The position numbers were made by a program, and so were the translations under genes. Positions 29,207-42,572 of a stretch of DNA of 64,000 bases are shown in pieces. Position 1 is the stretch's first letter; each line of letters starts with the position of its first letter. A model generated the notes under the pieces. It was not told the DNA's origin. It searched no databases and saw only the letters and a program-made list of their open reading frames with translations. The stretch spans positions 213,903,948 through 213,967,947 of the forward strand of contig NC_084796.1 in NCBI RefSeq assembly GCF_963169125.1, in the 5' to 3' direction. The DNA comes from Humulus lupulus. Lineage: Eukaryota; Streptophyta; Magnoliopsida; Rosales; Cannabaceae.

Positions 29207-31480
29207 TTATCATGCTCAACATCATTGCATATAATTAACACATAGTTCACATTTATCATGCTCAACATCATTGCATAGAATTAAATCATATTTAATAAGT
29301 CTTTTAATTGTACTATAACATATATGAGCAAGTCTATTATGTCACAAAGTAATAGAATCAAAGCCAAGCATATAACATGATGATGTGAATGCATTATTAT
29401 CAAAACTTGAGTCTTTAGTACACAACTTAACCATTCCATTACACACATACCCTTTCCCCCACAAAGTAATTTTCCTTGGACATTATAAGCTTGTCGGACT
29501 CAAGCACCGCTTTGATGCCCAGTTTTTTCAACAAGTTTCCACTTACAAGATTTCTACTTGTGTACAGGACATACAACACATTTGTAAGAAGAACTTTCTT
29601 TCTGAATGTAAAGTAGAGATCAAAATTTCTCTTGCCCATCACCTTGATCTTTCCTCATTACTCATTTGGATTTTGTGGCCATCCTTCATTTCTTAATATG
29701 TCTTGAAGATCTCTCTATCATAAGTTACATGAATTGTAGCACAAGTGTCATACCATCATCCTTGCACTTTGCCTTGGATAACATTCACCTCACTCAAGAT
29801 TGCAACCAACTCCTCTTCGATTATGTTAAACTTGGATCCAAAGTTGGCAGGTTTTCAGAACTTGCATTCCCTAGGCAAGTTACCACTCTTGCCACAAACA
29901 AAACAAGGGCATTTTACACCCTTAAATTGCCCTTCATTCTTCCTTGTGACTAGGTAATTGTCCTTCCTTTATTGGGGCATCTTGTGGGCCTTCCCTTGGA
30001 TGTCCCTCCATTGGACTCTTCCATACACTTATCTCTAGAAAGAGAATCTTCTTCAATCCTTAGGTGCTTAAGGATTTCTTCCAAAGATATCTCCTCACTC
30101 TTATGGAGATTCTTCTTTCTATAGCCCCTCCAAGATGGAGGCAACTTGGCTATTATACCACCCACAATAAAGGACTCTGGCAAGGTTATCTTAAGATTAG
30201 ATAACTTATTCACAATAATTTATGATTCATGTACTTCAGAGAGTAAGGGTTTCCAACAAAAATTTAAATTCCATATATTGAGTTATGAGGAATTTCTTGG
30301 TACCTTCTTCTTCGGTTTTGTATTTCTTCTCAAGTGCTTCTCAATTTCCTCTGCCGACGTACTATTTGTGTCAAGATCATAGAGGTGATTCGATAAAGTA
30401 TTTAGGATGTGACCTCGGCATATGAGCTCATCTTCTTCGCACGTCTTCCTTTCTTTAATTACTTCTTGAGAATCATCATCTTTTGTGCACCCAAAGTCTT
30501 CAAATCTTTGTCAAGTATGTAGTGAACCTTCAAAGTTGTAAGAAGGAAGTTGATCTTGTCTTGCCATCAAGCAGAGTTAGAGCCATCAAATTAATCTAGT
30601 CTCACTAGATCTTGGGACATGAACTTGAGGGCTGAAATTGGTGAACTTTCCTCTGTAGTGTATTGGTCAATAGAAAAATCTTTGAAATAAATAATCTTGG
30701 AAGATAAAACTAGGGTTTGGGGATATGGCTTAGCACACAATTTGAATGTTGTAATTCAAATAAATCCAAAATCAAGATAACCTAGTTCATAGTAGTGGAA
30801 TAATACAAATAAAATCAAGAGATACAATGGACCTTTGGAGAGAAACTCTTAGTTACATAAAATCATAAAGGCTATGATTTTATGTGAATCAATGGAGATA
30901 ATAAAAGGCTTGACACGAATTTAATTTACTGTCCAAAAATCTCAATCCCCAGCCTCTCCTCAGAGATTGGAATGAGATTGGGATTACAAGCCTTAATCTT
31001 CATGGAAGTCAAGCTTTCTTGATGAAGATCTGGGAGAAAACTAGTAATATTTGTGAGTTAGAGAGGGAGATAGTGGAGAGTGATCAATTCACCAAAGTCT
31101 CAAATGAATCCTTTAACTAGTATAGGAATCACCATTCGTATCAACCAATCAGATTAGAGCATTTTAAACTAAGTTTTGGATCCACAATTACGTAATTGTA
31201 CGGTCCCGTACGGACCACCCAGGCAATGTATCACCTGTCTGGGGTTTTGCATCCCGAGCGATGTGCCGCCTCCCACAGTCGACGCAGCTTAAATTCCTCT
31301 AAAATAACGAACCAAAAATGACCCCAAAATGTCTACAAATGCCTCCAAACTTTTTGGGTGCTCTTATATACTCCAAAGAAACACTTTGGACCCAAAAAGA
31401 TAATTTATAGATGCCTATACCGGTCCTTAACCCGCTCCTATTGAATTTAGTGAAATCGTTATGGTTTTTGTACCTCTTTG
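29207..31480 (-). mobile_element. Copia element, 5' half in minus orientation
   Basis: In minus sense: LTR/leader (31400-30640, homologous to 4528-5323, with a TATATAAG box at 31370-31363), gag (30567-29950), zinc knuckle, and a protease-proximal region ending near 29400. A 29-bp segment ACATTTATCATGC... is repeated at 29203 and 29249, 46 bp apart. The rest of pol does not follow on this strand; a copia RT starts on the opposite strand just to the right. Confidence 0.75.
29400..30567 (-). pseudogene. Copia gag and protease-proximal region
   Basis: The start MARQDQLPSYNFEG at 30567 fits copia gag. Further on are ICRGHILNTLSNHLYDL, then VNKLSNLKITLPESFIVGGI and AKLPPSWRGYRKKNLHKSEE (UBN2-type gag). 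The zinc knuckle CFVCGKSGNLPREC at about 29898-29857 has Asn in place of the usual His. The final part (29642-29439) has LTNVLYVL and LVSGNLLKKLGIK, the segment before the integrase in copia. Several stops and frameshifts break it. Confidence 0.82.
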
Positions 31481-32563
31481 TGCCTAACCAAATTCATTAT
31501 GTATTTAACCAATCCTAACAGAAGTCACTTGGAAGTTTCCTATGGTTCTTCAAGTTGAGGATGACCCCAAAATTTTCTAAGAAGTTAGCTCTTCTAGAGA
31601 CTCCGCCTTTTGGAAGGAGGTATTAAATGACAAAATTGATTCAATTATGTCAAACCAAACATGGGAATTAGTTGACCTTCCACAAGGTTCAAAACTAATT
31701 AGGTGCAAGTGGGTGTTTCAAAAGAAATATCACACCAATAGTACCATAAAAACCTTTAAGGTTAAATTAGTAGCCAAAGGTTTTAGACAAGAGGAAATAA
31801 TAGATTACTTTGACACATATGAACTGGTGGCTAGGACTATTTCTATTAGATTGCTATTTTTCTTATCATCAATACATAACCTTTATGTTTATCAAATGGA
31901 TGTCAAAATGTCATTCCTAAATGGAAATCTCAATGATGAGGTCTATATGGAACAATTAGAAGGTTTTGTTCTAAGAGGTAATGAACATAAAGTGTGTAAG
32001 CTTGTTAAATCATTATATGGTTTAAAACTAGAACCAAAACAATGGCATGAGAACTTTGATGAAGCCATTGTTTCGGATGGGTTTAGACATACCAATATGG
32101 ACAAGTCCTTATATTCTAAGACTTGTGATGACTATTTCATCTTAGTATGTCTCTATATTGAAGATATGTTGATTTTGAGCAATGACGTGAGAGGCAAGTG
32201 CTTCTACCTTTCAAATGAAGAAGCTTGGAAAGATTGATAAAATTTTAGGTATCAAAGTTAGAAAAAATCATGTAGGGTATGCCTTAAGTCAACCCCACTA
32301 TATCGATAAAGTAATTGACAAGTTTAGTCATCTCAAAATGAAAGAGGCAAATACATCATTCCATTTGAGCCAAAAGCTTGAAAAGTATGAGGGTATAGTG
32401 GTGGCATAATTAGAATATGCAAGTGCAATAGGTAGTCTAATATACTTCACTCATTGTACTTGAGTGGATATTGCATATGTGGTTAGTAAACTTAGTAGCT
32501 TTACTAGCAATCTAAGTATGAAGTAGTATTGAGAGATTTCTTGGATATCTTAAAAGAACCAAG
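31481..32563 (+). pseudogene. Copia reverse transcriptase (plus strand), first part
   Basis: The longest open frame, 31647-32237, carries the copia RT signatures WELVDLPQGSKLIRCKWVF, VYQMDVKMSFLNGNL and LYGLKLEPKQWHENFD. The active site is YIEDM instead of YVDDM, so the first catalytic Asp is Glu. The upstream 100 bp is homologous but stop-containing, and a frameshift at about 32210 leads into KIDKILGIKVRKN. It is interrupted at 32568 by a solo LTR. Confidence 0.88.
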
Positions 32564-32568
32564 GAACT

Positions 32569-34655
32569 TGTAACATCCTCCTAATCCAGGGCCTTTACAT
32601 TGTGTAGTTTAAATAGTGCTTAACTCGCTAAACGAATTATTTGAGTTTAAATCATGTAATTAAAACTAACTACAGGTTTAGGTACTAAAAATTTCGGTCA
32701 ACAGTCAACGATTTTATTAAAAATTTTACTACTATACATGGGATCCTATCGTAGTTTAGAACGGTTACAAAACCCCCCAAAATAGAATACAAACGCCGAC
32801 CTAGGCGGCAAAATCATGGTCCAACCCTAGTTCCAACTAATAATCTCGACCATGGCAGATGAGTAGGCCGCATAGGTACACACCGCCCCTGAAGCTCTCC
32901 AACTCATGGCTGGTCCATATTTTCCTTTCTTTTACCTGCACCATTTAGCACTTGTCGGCCAAGGCTCAGCAAGAAAACATAAACATGCTTATAAGTTGTA
33001 CATTATCATATCCTACTGATAAGTCAAGTCCTTTAAAACTGACTGTACCCTTGACTATTAAGCCAAGCCATTAATCAGATAACACTTATAGACCTTCAGC
33101 TTATAAGCTGTGCTTCCCCAATCATACATAGAACTCAACAGTTATTGCATAACACAGGTAAACACAACACATTCAATATGTTTAATAAAACATTCACAAC
33201 ATAACATTAATTCTGTACTATAATTGGGTCGAGCCCTAATACACAGACCGGGTGTAATTTTCTTACCTCAGGTCCGAGTGTAGTGTATATTAAGAATGAC
33301 CCTTGAGCTTGATCCCAGTTTCGAGCCCCTATCGATAACCTAGTCACAACCATAATATAGGATCCCATCAATAACAAGCAAATAAAGGTTTCCAGACTGA
33401 GTCCTAGCCTTCGGGACGTCGAATTCTACTAAACTAAGTAGTAGGATCGATCCTGAGACCTTAGAGTTGAGGTCCCGCACTCAAAAACCTCCCAGGGCTC
33501 AAAACAAATTAAGTGTCGTTGCCCCAAGCACCTAAGTCGCGGCCTGCGCAAGTCAGAGGCCCTAGCCTCCTACCTCACTGAACACGCACCGTGGCCCAGC
33601 CTTATAGGCGATGCGCCACAACCTCGCATCCTACCCTTCCCTAGCTCCTAGGTTCAAGAAGGTCGTAGCACCCCAAGAACAGGGTGGCGACCCGGCCCTA
33701 TGAACCCAGAATTCTCTGGTTGTTCTTCAGCCAAACCCAATCAAAACCACCCCAAATCCATTCTAAATCCACTATTCCATTCTCGTAACAGATTAATCAT
33801 CTTCCCAACAATAAAACCCAACTTAAAACTTGATGGAAAGCCCATTAAAACTTAAAATCCAACAATTGAGCCACAAGCTCAAGAACACCAAAAACTTTCA
33901 CAAAAGTCAATTAAAATAGAGGTTAGAACTTTACCTCAGTTATGATTTAAGTCCTCCTAGTTGTAGCTAATCTGATTCTAGAGCTAAGCCTCCTATCTCT
34001 CAAGCTTCAGCCAACAATTCCTTTGCTTTCTTCAATTAACTCCCTTAGAGAAATGAGAGAAAGAGATAGAGAGAGAGAGAGTCGGTTGGTGTTGCTGAGT
34101 GTTTGAGTGTTTACTTCCTTAAGGCTTAAGTCACTTAAGCTAATCTCGAGGCCCGGGGTACCAAAAACGTCCCCAAGGGAAAAATGGTCAAAACCCCCAA
34201 TATTCCTACCTAACCTCACTAACTCCTAACATGTCCTCAATAATTCATCCTCGTTACCGATAACCCGATAACGTGATAGATACCCGCAATACCCCTTGAC
34301 TCACCCCGAGTAGGGTATTAAGTCCTGTTGTGACATTCCCGCTAACCTTCTCCCTAGGATCAACTCGTGCCGAGTAACCCAAATATACCCACATAATAAT
34401 GTGGTCTCACACATATATCACATATATGCTCATATATATACAATTACACCCATAACGACCAAATTACAAAAATTGTCGTTCTAATAAGAAGGGGTCACAT
34501 GCATATTTAATACACCTAATCATATATAGTCATATTATAATATAACTCATGTAATCATATAATCATCCACATATATATCACATAATTCTCATAAATTACC
34601 ATCTTGGCCTTCTAATCAAGAACCTAAGCCTTATTAGGAAATTTGGGACGTTACA
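32569..34655 (-). mobile_element. Chromoviral solo LTR inside copia RNase H
   Basis: A 2087-bp solo LTR running TGTAACATCCTCC ... GGGACGTTACA, with a perfect duplication GAACT at 32564-32568 and 34656-34660. It belongs to the same subfamily as element F's LTRs. It contains a minus-strand splice-donor-like TGCAGGTAA at 32940-32932. Two tracts of copia RNase H flank it in register. Confidence 0.93.
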
Positions 34656-34771
34656 GAACTTATCCTTCATTACTCTACATTTCCAAATATACTTGAAGTA
34701 TATTCCAATGAAAGCTGGATATCGGGTGTGGGAGACAATCTCTCCACCACGGGTTGAGTGTTTACACTAGT
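34656..34771 (+). pseudogene. Copia RNase H remnant beyond the solo LTR
   Basis: In one frame it reads ELILHYSTFPNILEVYSNESWISGVGDN, then TTG*VFTL, matching the copia RNase H blocks before and after the SxDxDW-like catalytic stretch. It continues the RT fragment that ends at 32563 and then meets Tat element C. Confidence 0.7.
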
Positions 34772-35728
34772 GCTAGCACTGACCTCATGCTCCCTCACTG
34801 CCAAGTAAATATATAAACTTTCTCCATCTATGGGATTGGATAACATCTACGGTTCAGCTAAATGCGTGTTCAAAACCTGGAAGGCTTGCTCACATTCCTC
34901 ATTCCATTTGAACCTTTGGTTCCCCTCAACAAGTTGTACAACAGTAAACAGTTATCAGTTGACTTTGAAATAAAATGATTCAAGGCCACTATCCTTCTAG
35001 ATAGAGTCTGAATGTCTTTATGTCTTCTTGGAGATGGCATCTTGAGCAAGGCTTTGATATTTTCCGGGTTGGCCTCTATACCCCTAAAGTTTATGATGAA
35101 GCTGAGGAATTATCTAGATGAAACACAAAATGTGCATTTTTTGGGCTTTAGCTTCATATCCAATACTTTTAGTATGGTGAAACATTCTTCTAGATTGATC
35201 ACATGGTAATTGGTCATTTTTTATTTAACTAACTTATCATCAACGTACACTTTCATGTTGCGACCGATCTGTTTGTCAAGCATTTACCAATCTCTGGTAA
35301 GTAGCTCCGACAGTTTTCAGTCTAAACGACATTACATATAGCAATAGACATTGTGCTTGATTATAAAACTTGTATGTTCATGATTAGCGTGATTCATTGT
35401 GATCTGGTTATATCCAGAATATATATCCATGAAGGACATCCAAGGGGAAATAATATTTAGGACATGCTTTGTTAAGATCGAAAAAATTGATGCTAGTCCT
35501 CAACATGCCATTCGGGTTTGGCACCAGCAGGGGGTGGGCTTTCTAGGCCAAATATTTTTCCTCCCTAATAAAATTGGATTTAAGAAGTCAAGTCACTTCT
35601 TCTTCCAAGGCTTCCCCCTGTCTTTTTTGAGCATCCTCCACTTCTGTTGTTTTGTTGGTGTATTCTTATCAATGTTTCACGTGTGTATGATACCTTAAGG
35701 TATGATGCCAACCATATCAGAATGTGAC
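34772..35728 (-). pseudogene. Element C pol (RT to RNase H), part 1
   Basis: Minus strand. It runs from the RT start (DMVGIIP, near 35722-35697) through the RT core to the RNase H start (LYIYLAVREHEVSAS near 34800), matching element D pol residues of about 222-552. Many stops and frameshifts. Its upstream continuation lies at 39546, across a nested LTR. Confidence 0.82.
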
Positions 35729-38700
35729 TGATAAGTATCGAATTTATCTATTTTAAATTCATTATTCTTCTATGATTATGCACTTGATTATTTATTTATA
35801 TATGTTTAATTAGTTTATTTGGTATTTTTAGAATTTTCAAGGCATTTGGATGAAAAAGAATAAATTTGGGATGTTTTACAAGCAATGGTTAACCTCATAA
35901 TTACAAGTCTAAAATTTCAAACTTGATTTTGATAATTTTCCAATGCTCTTTTTAAATTCTTTCAAGAAATAAAAGTTTTAGATGTTTTTTTAGCTTTCCA
36001 TATATTTTTGAATCATCTAATTCCAAGCTATATCGAGGAAGTTATAGGTAAAATACCGTTAGGGGCTGCAGTTGAAGAAAAACAAAAAAACTGAAGAAAA
36101 AAAAAGCTATGGCAGTGGCCAGACACATCCCAAGCTGCGGCCACACCAACAGATCCCAGCGGTCGTCGCCGAAGTCTGATTCTTTGGAAAATATTCCAGT
36201 GACCGCGGCCACCAAGAAACACTGGCCGCATCCGGTAATTGATTTTTTCCTTATTTTTTTAATTTTAAATGTATTTTTGAAAGGTCTATTAAAGGGGTTT
36301 GCGTTCACTTTTATAATAACTTTGGATTGCGAATTTTAGAGGCTAGAGCAGCACAGGAGGAGAAAAGACATCATCATCTACATTCTTCAATCTAGTTTTT
36401 CTTTCTTCTCAAAACTCCTTTATTTTCTTTGAATATTTATGTTTGTGAATATGAGTATGATTATGGAGTAGTTTTCTTTTTAGTCGAGGGTTATTTCAAA
36501 ACCCTAGACATGAGATCTTGAATGCATTGATGAATTTTATTCCTTCTATTCCCTTATGTTAAATTGCTTCTATTTTTCTATTTGAATGCTATGGTTCTTG
36601 TAAAATTTTGTTTAGATTGCCACTAATTAGGGTTTTTCATTGTTCTACTATCATCTTAGGATTACTATTCACCTAATATTTTATGATTCTAAGTAGAGTG
36701 ATGTAACACCCTAGTTAACCAAGAGACATTACAATGTGTGTTTAAAATAGTGCTTAACTCACAAAGCAAGTCATTTGAACTTAAATGTGTAATTAAAGAC
36801 TAAGTCAAGGTCATGTATTAAAAGATTTGGTCAGCAAAATGATTATTTTTCATTAAAATATTAAGTTTATACACGGGATCCCAAAATTCAGGTTACAGTC
36901 TTGTAAAAGACGAATAGAATACAACTCAGTCGTCCTAAGAGGCAAAACAGGGTTTAACCCTAGTTCCTCCAAAGCTAACCCAACTGTGGTGACCGAGCAG
37001 GCTGCATATGTACACACCGCCCCTGAAGCTCTCCAACTCATGGCTGGTCCCGCTATCTTTTTCCCTTACATGCACCACATTGCACCCGTGAGCCAAGGCT
37101 CAGTAAGAAAACTTAAACTACCATGCACAACTAGGCAACAGTATAAACGCAGTAAATATAAATCATCAGATACAATTAACAATGGGATATAAGTAACCAA
37201 CCAACAGTAATATTCAACTTAGTAAAATACATAAACAAAACTCATCAATCAATAGAAATGATTAAGTGTGAACCACACTTCTGTTTATTGTATAATATCC
37301 AGGCCCAGTGCCCTTAGGCTGAGTCCCTTGGTCTCTTAGCCAACCCCGACACCCTTAGGTCGGGCTGCATTCCGCACACTTTCTATCGGCGCTCGACACC
37401 CTTAGGCCGACCTGCAAACAGATATAATCACAAATGCACAATGCATAGCAAGTAATCAATGACAGTGTATACAAGTATGCCCATCCACGTATTCTCAGAT
37501 ACAGATATGTTCATATTCATAATATATTCATTAACAGCAATTAAGCCCCATTCACAACTTGGGTGCAGTTTTCTTACCTCAAGTCCCGAGCAACTAGCGT
37601 ATGGCGGCCCCGAGCACGATCCCTAGTCTTGAGCCCTTGTGGTATAACCTAGTCACAATGCGATAGTAGATAACCATTAAAATCCTAAATCAATTAAATG
37701 CTTCAGAATCATATACGAGCCTCGGGATCTCAAATTGTACAAAACCAGGTAGTAGAATTTGTCCCGAGTGCTTAGGTTAAAGTTCCCGAGCCCAAAATCC
37801 TAATTTGGCTAAGGCTGCCTAGGTGGGCCGCGACCTGGCCCTAAGGGTCGTGGCACCCCCAAGTCAGAGGCGCCAGCCTCCAAGCTCCAAATGTAGGCAG
37901 GCCATGACTGGTCCCTTTAGGTTCGTGGTGCGCCTGCGAAATAACAAGCCCTCATGCCTCCTGGGGTCACGCGGGCCGCAATGCCCATGAAATGGGTCAC
38001 GACGCGCCCTCGTGAACCCAGAAATTCTGGGGCTTTTTAGCATTTTCATCCAACCAATTTCAACAAAAAGTCATTGTAACTTTAAACTAAAACCATAACT
38101 GAGTTTAAGACTCTTAACAACACAGCCTAGGCATTATAACTACCCAAAAATCAACCACAATATCTCACCCCAATTCAAAAATTAAAGCTAACCTTGAATC
38201 TTAGCCAATACCTATCCTAACAGCAGAATTCACCAAGAAAATCAGGTCATGAAGCTTACCTCAGGAGTGATTTCGACCTTGAACTGCACCTCAACCAATC
38301 CCAGCTTCAATTTTTCAAAAAGAAACTCAACCCTTCCCCCTGAATTCACCAAAACTTCAAATGTCTCCCTTCTGATTGTTTCCCAAGACTACTCAAGTTT
38401 ATCCTAAGTTTCCACTAAATTCTAGAGCCCAAGACTAAGCTGCCTCTTGGCACAAAAAGACCACAAGTGCCCCTACATCAAACCTTATCCTAATTGCTTC
38501 CAAGGGAAAAACCGTCAATAGCCACCGTTCCCGCTTAACCTCAAATTGTCTTATAAATTCTCAATTAACCCAATTAATAATAAAATAATTGCATGTTAAC
38601 TGATAAATCCTAAGTACACACTAAGTCCCCAAAATACCCCTAGGCTCGCCCCGAGCCGGGTATTGGACCCCGTTGTGACTACTCCGCTAATCCGCTCACT

Positions 38701-39545
38701 AGGATCACCTCGAGTCGAATATCACAAATATATCCACAAAATAATGTGTTCTCAATCATTTACACACATATAATCGCATTTATGTCCGCAACGGGCCAAT
38801 ACTACAAATATGCTCTTATTATCAAGAACGGGCTCACATGCATATTTAATACTCATAAACATGCATTTAAATCCATATTATCATAAAAATCATGTATGTC
38901 ACGTAGTCACACATTTATTCAATTAATTCAACATGTATATCCCATTATGCCCTCTAGGCATTGTAATCAAGGCACTTAGCTTTAGCAATAAATTCAGGAC
39001 GTTACAAGTGATATTTTGTAATTAGGGTACTGTGACGGGTATTTTAATTGTGATGAAGAATAGAACCTAGGTTAAATGAATTACATGCTTAATAAATTTT
39101 TTGCCTAGATTAATTTGTTTCCATTGAATGTAAATAGATTGCATGCTTAATGGATTTATTGCTTGTTAAAAAGGATTAATTAAGAGTGTTTAGCTTTAAT
39201 TAATTATATTAGGCAAATTGGGATATTTGACTGCTTAAGTGTTATTTGTGGGGTTAATAGTTTCATTGGGAAATTGTTGAGAAATTGATTGTCGAAGGTG
39301 AAGAATAATTCTTATATGTTTCTTTAAGATTGTATTATCCATTATCCATTGTTCTTTGTTTATTACTTTATTTTGTGTTATTAAATCTTGAAACAAAATG
39401 TCCTATTTAATTCTTGTTTTTATTTTGAATGATAAATTGAATAATAGTCATCGTGGGTTCGACTCTTACTATCACTTTACTATTAATTTAGTGAGTAATA
39501 AGGAATAAATATATTTTAATTTGATATGGCATACGACACCCATCA
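35729..39545 (+). mobile_element. Nested LTR of another Ty3/gypsy family in element C
   Basis: It starts TGATAAGTATCG and ends GACACCCATCA. Flanks GTGAC (35724-35728) and GCAAC (39546-39550) are a possible 5-bp duplication with two transitions. After removing the 2.3-kb solo LTR inside it, 1507 bp remain with no coding sequence, so a solo LTR of unknown family is likely (Athila- or Tat-like by appearance). A GC-rich GCGGCCAC island lies at about 36110-36235. Strand is arbitrary. Confidence 0.65.
36702..39006 (-). mobile_element. Chromoviral solo LTR, second-level insertion
   Basis: A 2305-bp solo LTR running TGTAACACCC ... CAGGACGTTACA, with a perfect duplication AGTGA at 36697-36701 and 39007-39011. 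It is the same subfamily as the LTR at 61856. A cluster of CCGACACCCTTAGGTCGG-type short dyads lies at about 37300-37410. Confidence 0.93.
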
Positions 39546-40870
39546 GCAACCATGCAAACACATCTAAGTTTTTTCTCAAAAACTCTATCAAACTTCTTTT
39601 CTATTCAACACTGAGGTTTTTGTCTATTTTCACGACACTGGACGTAATTTTTTTGTCGAGTATTACCTCTTCCAATTCATCCAATGCCTAAAGTTCTGAT
39701 CGCTCGTCACCTATATAAGGATCTATTTCTTCATTTTTTATGACTTCAATATCCATTAGTTGGGGTTCCTCGGCTTCCTCAAGGATTACCATGGCTTGTT
39801 GAACAAGTTGTGACTTTCCCTTCTTTGCTATGCTGTAATATTTTTGAGCTGCCAATTGTTTTCCTCTGATCGTACAAATTCATGTTGATGTGGGGAACTT
39901 CATTGCCAAATGTTGGAAAGAAGTAATAGCTTCAAGACCGATCAAAGTTGGTCACCCTATAATGGCGTTGTAAGCGGTTGGACAGTCTATCACCATAAAT
40001 TCGAATATTTTTCGTTGTAGTCCGAGTTTCTTCCCCAATAATTACCATGAGCTCAATCATCTCTATCACAGCTAAACCTTCCTCTAGAAAACCGTATAGA
40101 GTCGCCGAGCAAGCTTTTAGGTCTCTAACCTAAAGTCTCATCTTCTCTAAAATTGACCTAAACAGCACATTGACCAAACTTCCATTGATGATCAGTACCC
40201 TTCTGACTCTTCTGTTAGTGAGCTGGACGATTATCACCAAAGGATCATTATATGGGAATTGAACGTGATTGTCGTCCTCTTCTGTGAAAATGATCAAGTG
40301 TTTATCTTTCCTTTGTTGTTTGGGCATTCGCTGCTCCAGAATGTGTGGCAAACTATCGTACATCTTTAGTTCTTGAATATACCTTTTTTTTGAGCCCCTA
40401 CTCGTCCTTGCTAAACTAGCTCCACCTATTATGGTTATGATATTTACTCCCTCTATTGGAGGAGGTATGATTTGAATCGATGAAGCAAGTAGGGTTGCAT
40501 GAGTATTTTGTTGATTGACTAGTACTTTTTGTTGATTTGGAATCACTCCATTCCAAGAATATTGTGTCGATGGTCCAACTCAAATGAGTGTTGATGACAA
40601 TCATCAATGGTATGTCCTATGTCGTTATGGAAACAACATAACTTGGTTGGATCCCGTTTAGCCCGCTGATTCTTCATGGGCTCAGGTTTCTTCCATGGAT
40701 GACGAGTTGCGTTTGCCATATATATATATTTTCACGTGTATCTGTTAGTTCAGTATACACAGTGAAAACAGAAACATATTTTTCTCCAGCCTTATTCTTT
40801 TTAACTCTGGCCTGGTCGCCCTAGCCATTTCCTTTCCTCTATCATTTCTGACCTAGCCATTACCCATGAC
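39546..40870 (-). pseudogene. Element C gag end and protease
   Basis: The open fragment 40546-40130 matches the gag-protease junction of elements B and D: KKRYIQELKMYDSLP, then HVQFPYNDPLVIIVQ (a Gln codon where D has TAG) and RRVLIINGSLVNVLF. The protease active site INGS replaces DNGS. Upstream, at about 40860-40700, is the gag region before the zinc knuckle; downstream is pol up to LDVFAW at about 39560. Confidence 0.83.
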
Positions 40871-41391
40871 TAGTGATGCACATAGGGTGGGGAATTGGCG
40901 TGGAGTGCTCCCCCCATCCCCATCTCCGTTTACAATTTTAATCCTCACCCCCATTCCCATTTATACCCCGTCAGGGAATCCCCTAATGGGGCAGGGAATT
41001 CCCACGGGAACCTATTTATTTTTAAAAAAATTAAATAAAAATTGTGAATTATATATAAATTAAAATATCACACAATATTTATAATTTTAAATACTAAATA
41101 TTATTCCAAATAAAATTTAAAATGTTAAAAACTTACTAATTTACTACAATAACACATAGAGACAAATATAAAATACAAAAAAATATATTACAAAAATAAA
41201 TAAAAATTTAAACGGGGCCCCATTGGAGGGGGGAGTGTCACCCCCTCCCCCCCCCCCCCCCCCAATTTAATATTTGGGGATAGAAAATTATCCTCGTCCC
41301 TTCCCCATCCCCATTTAGATGGGGATTCCCTTCCAATTAAGGGGCGGGTCCCCGCGAAGGCTCGTCCCCATGGGGAAAATGTGCATTCCTA
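40871..41391. mobile_element. hAT-type MITE in element C gag
   Basis: 521 bp with terminal inverted repeats TAGTGATGCACAT / TAGGAATGCACAT (two mismatches) and an 8-bp target duplication CCCATGAC / CCCGTGAC (40863-40870 and 41392-41399; one mismatch). Gag sequence continues on both sides. It encodes no protein. Subterminal regions are rich in GGGG/CCCC runs, and a 17-base C run lies at 41247-41263. Confidence 0.9.
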
Positions 41392-41399
41392 CCCGTGAC

Positions 41400-42347
41400 T
41401 GGTAGAGTTGCTACATGCATATTAGGGATTGTACCCACATGCTAAATGGTGGTGTTATTTGAGCTCGAAATAGAAACTCATCGATATTCATGACTCCATT
41501 CTTTTGGAGTTCTTTCTAGAATTGTCCTCCTGGAATGATCCCAACTCTCATCGCCATAAGCTTTGCGTTGTCATCCACATATCTAGCACGTGTTGCAAAA
41601 TTTGTGAATCTATTCATGAAGGCTTTAAGGGTTTCGACAGGTTGTTGCTGTATGTAGGCCAGGGAATCAGCCTCCACTTTCCTTTCTTTCGTTGCTCGAA
41701 ATTGCTTTTCAAAATATGAAGACAATTGAAGACATGATCGAGTGTCTTTAAAATTTGTCATACCACATCTTAGCAGCTCCTGTCAAAGTGGCAGAAAAAA
41801 ACACACATTGAAGATCAATGCTCATGTTATGGGATATCATCAAGGTATTAAATGTTCCATTGTGATTGGCTGGATCAGTATTTTCATCGTAGGTCGCCAT
41901 ATGAGGCATCTTAAACCGAAGGGGATATGGAGCTGTTGATGTGAGGTGCAAACTAATCGAGCTATTCATCAGAATCATCCCCATTTTTTTCCTTTTAGCT
42001 AAAAGTAGCCTCATTTCCTCCACCACAAAGGCAGGACATTCTTTCGTTGGATCCTGAACTATCATGTTGATGTGGAACTGATTATTAGCTCCCACTCATG
42101 TTGGTACGTTATCCAAGTTATTGTCCCTTCAAATATCATCTCAGTCATCAGGGACATTTCTGTTTTTACACCCTCTAATGGGATTATCCCTTGGTTGTAT
42201 ATAACTTTGCTTGCGATCTTGACTCTATTGCCTTCTATGCCAGTTAAGGTGCTCACATAGATCTATCTAATTATTGTTTCAGAAACTATGACTAGAATAC
42301 TAGTGGTCACGCAGGTCGGGTTCTTGTCTTCGCAATAAAGTGTTATA
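41400..42347 (-). pseudogene. Element C gag, N-terminal and capsid region
   Basis: Fragments at 42095-41748 (FSATLTGAAKMWYDKF) and 41761-41516 (SLAYIQQQPVETLKAFMNRF) carry the Tat gag capsid signatures seen in A and B. Frames are interrupted. The 5' end is cut at 42348 by a copia-type LTR stub, so no LTR or PBS of element C is seen. Confidence 0.85.
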
Positions 42348-42572
42348 TGTTAGGATTTATGCCCTAAAAGAATGTAAATACATTTTATTGATTTAAATAA
42401 AAGAACAATTTTATTATATTTGAATGTTAGAATTATTTTTTAAATAATTTATATAAATATCAAGAAAATTCCATATTCATTTTTGAGGAAATGATCATGT
42501 ATTAGCACGACAAAATTAAGATCATATACGATGAATAAAATATTCATTAACATATCATAGTAAGGAATCTAT
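42348..42572 (+). repeat. Truncated copia-type LTR stub
   Basis: It begins TGTTAGGATTTATGCCC, the common plant copia LTR start and similar to 5324 and 5758, and ends where element B's LTR (TGTACCCC) begins. It is AT-rich and non-coding. Confidence 0.5.

Noticed and set aside
36028..36339. Overlapping open frames on both strands in the GC-rich island
   Set aside because: No domain, no start context, inside a nested solo-LTR-like element; they look like chance frames.
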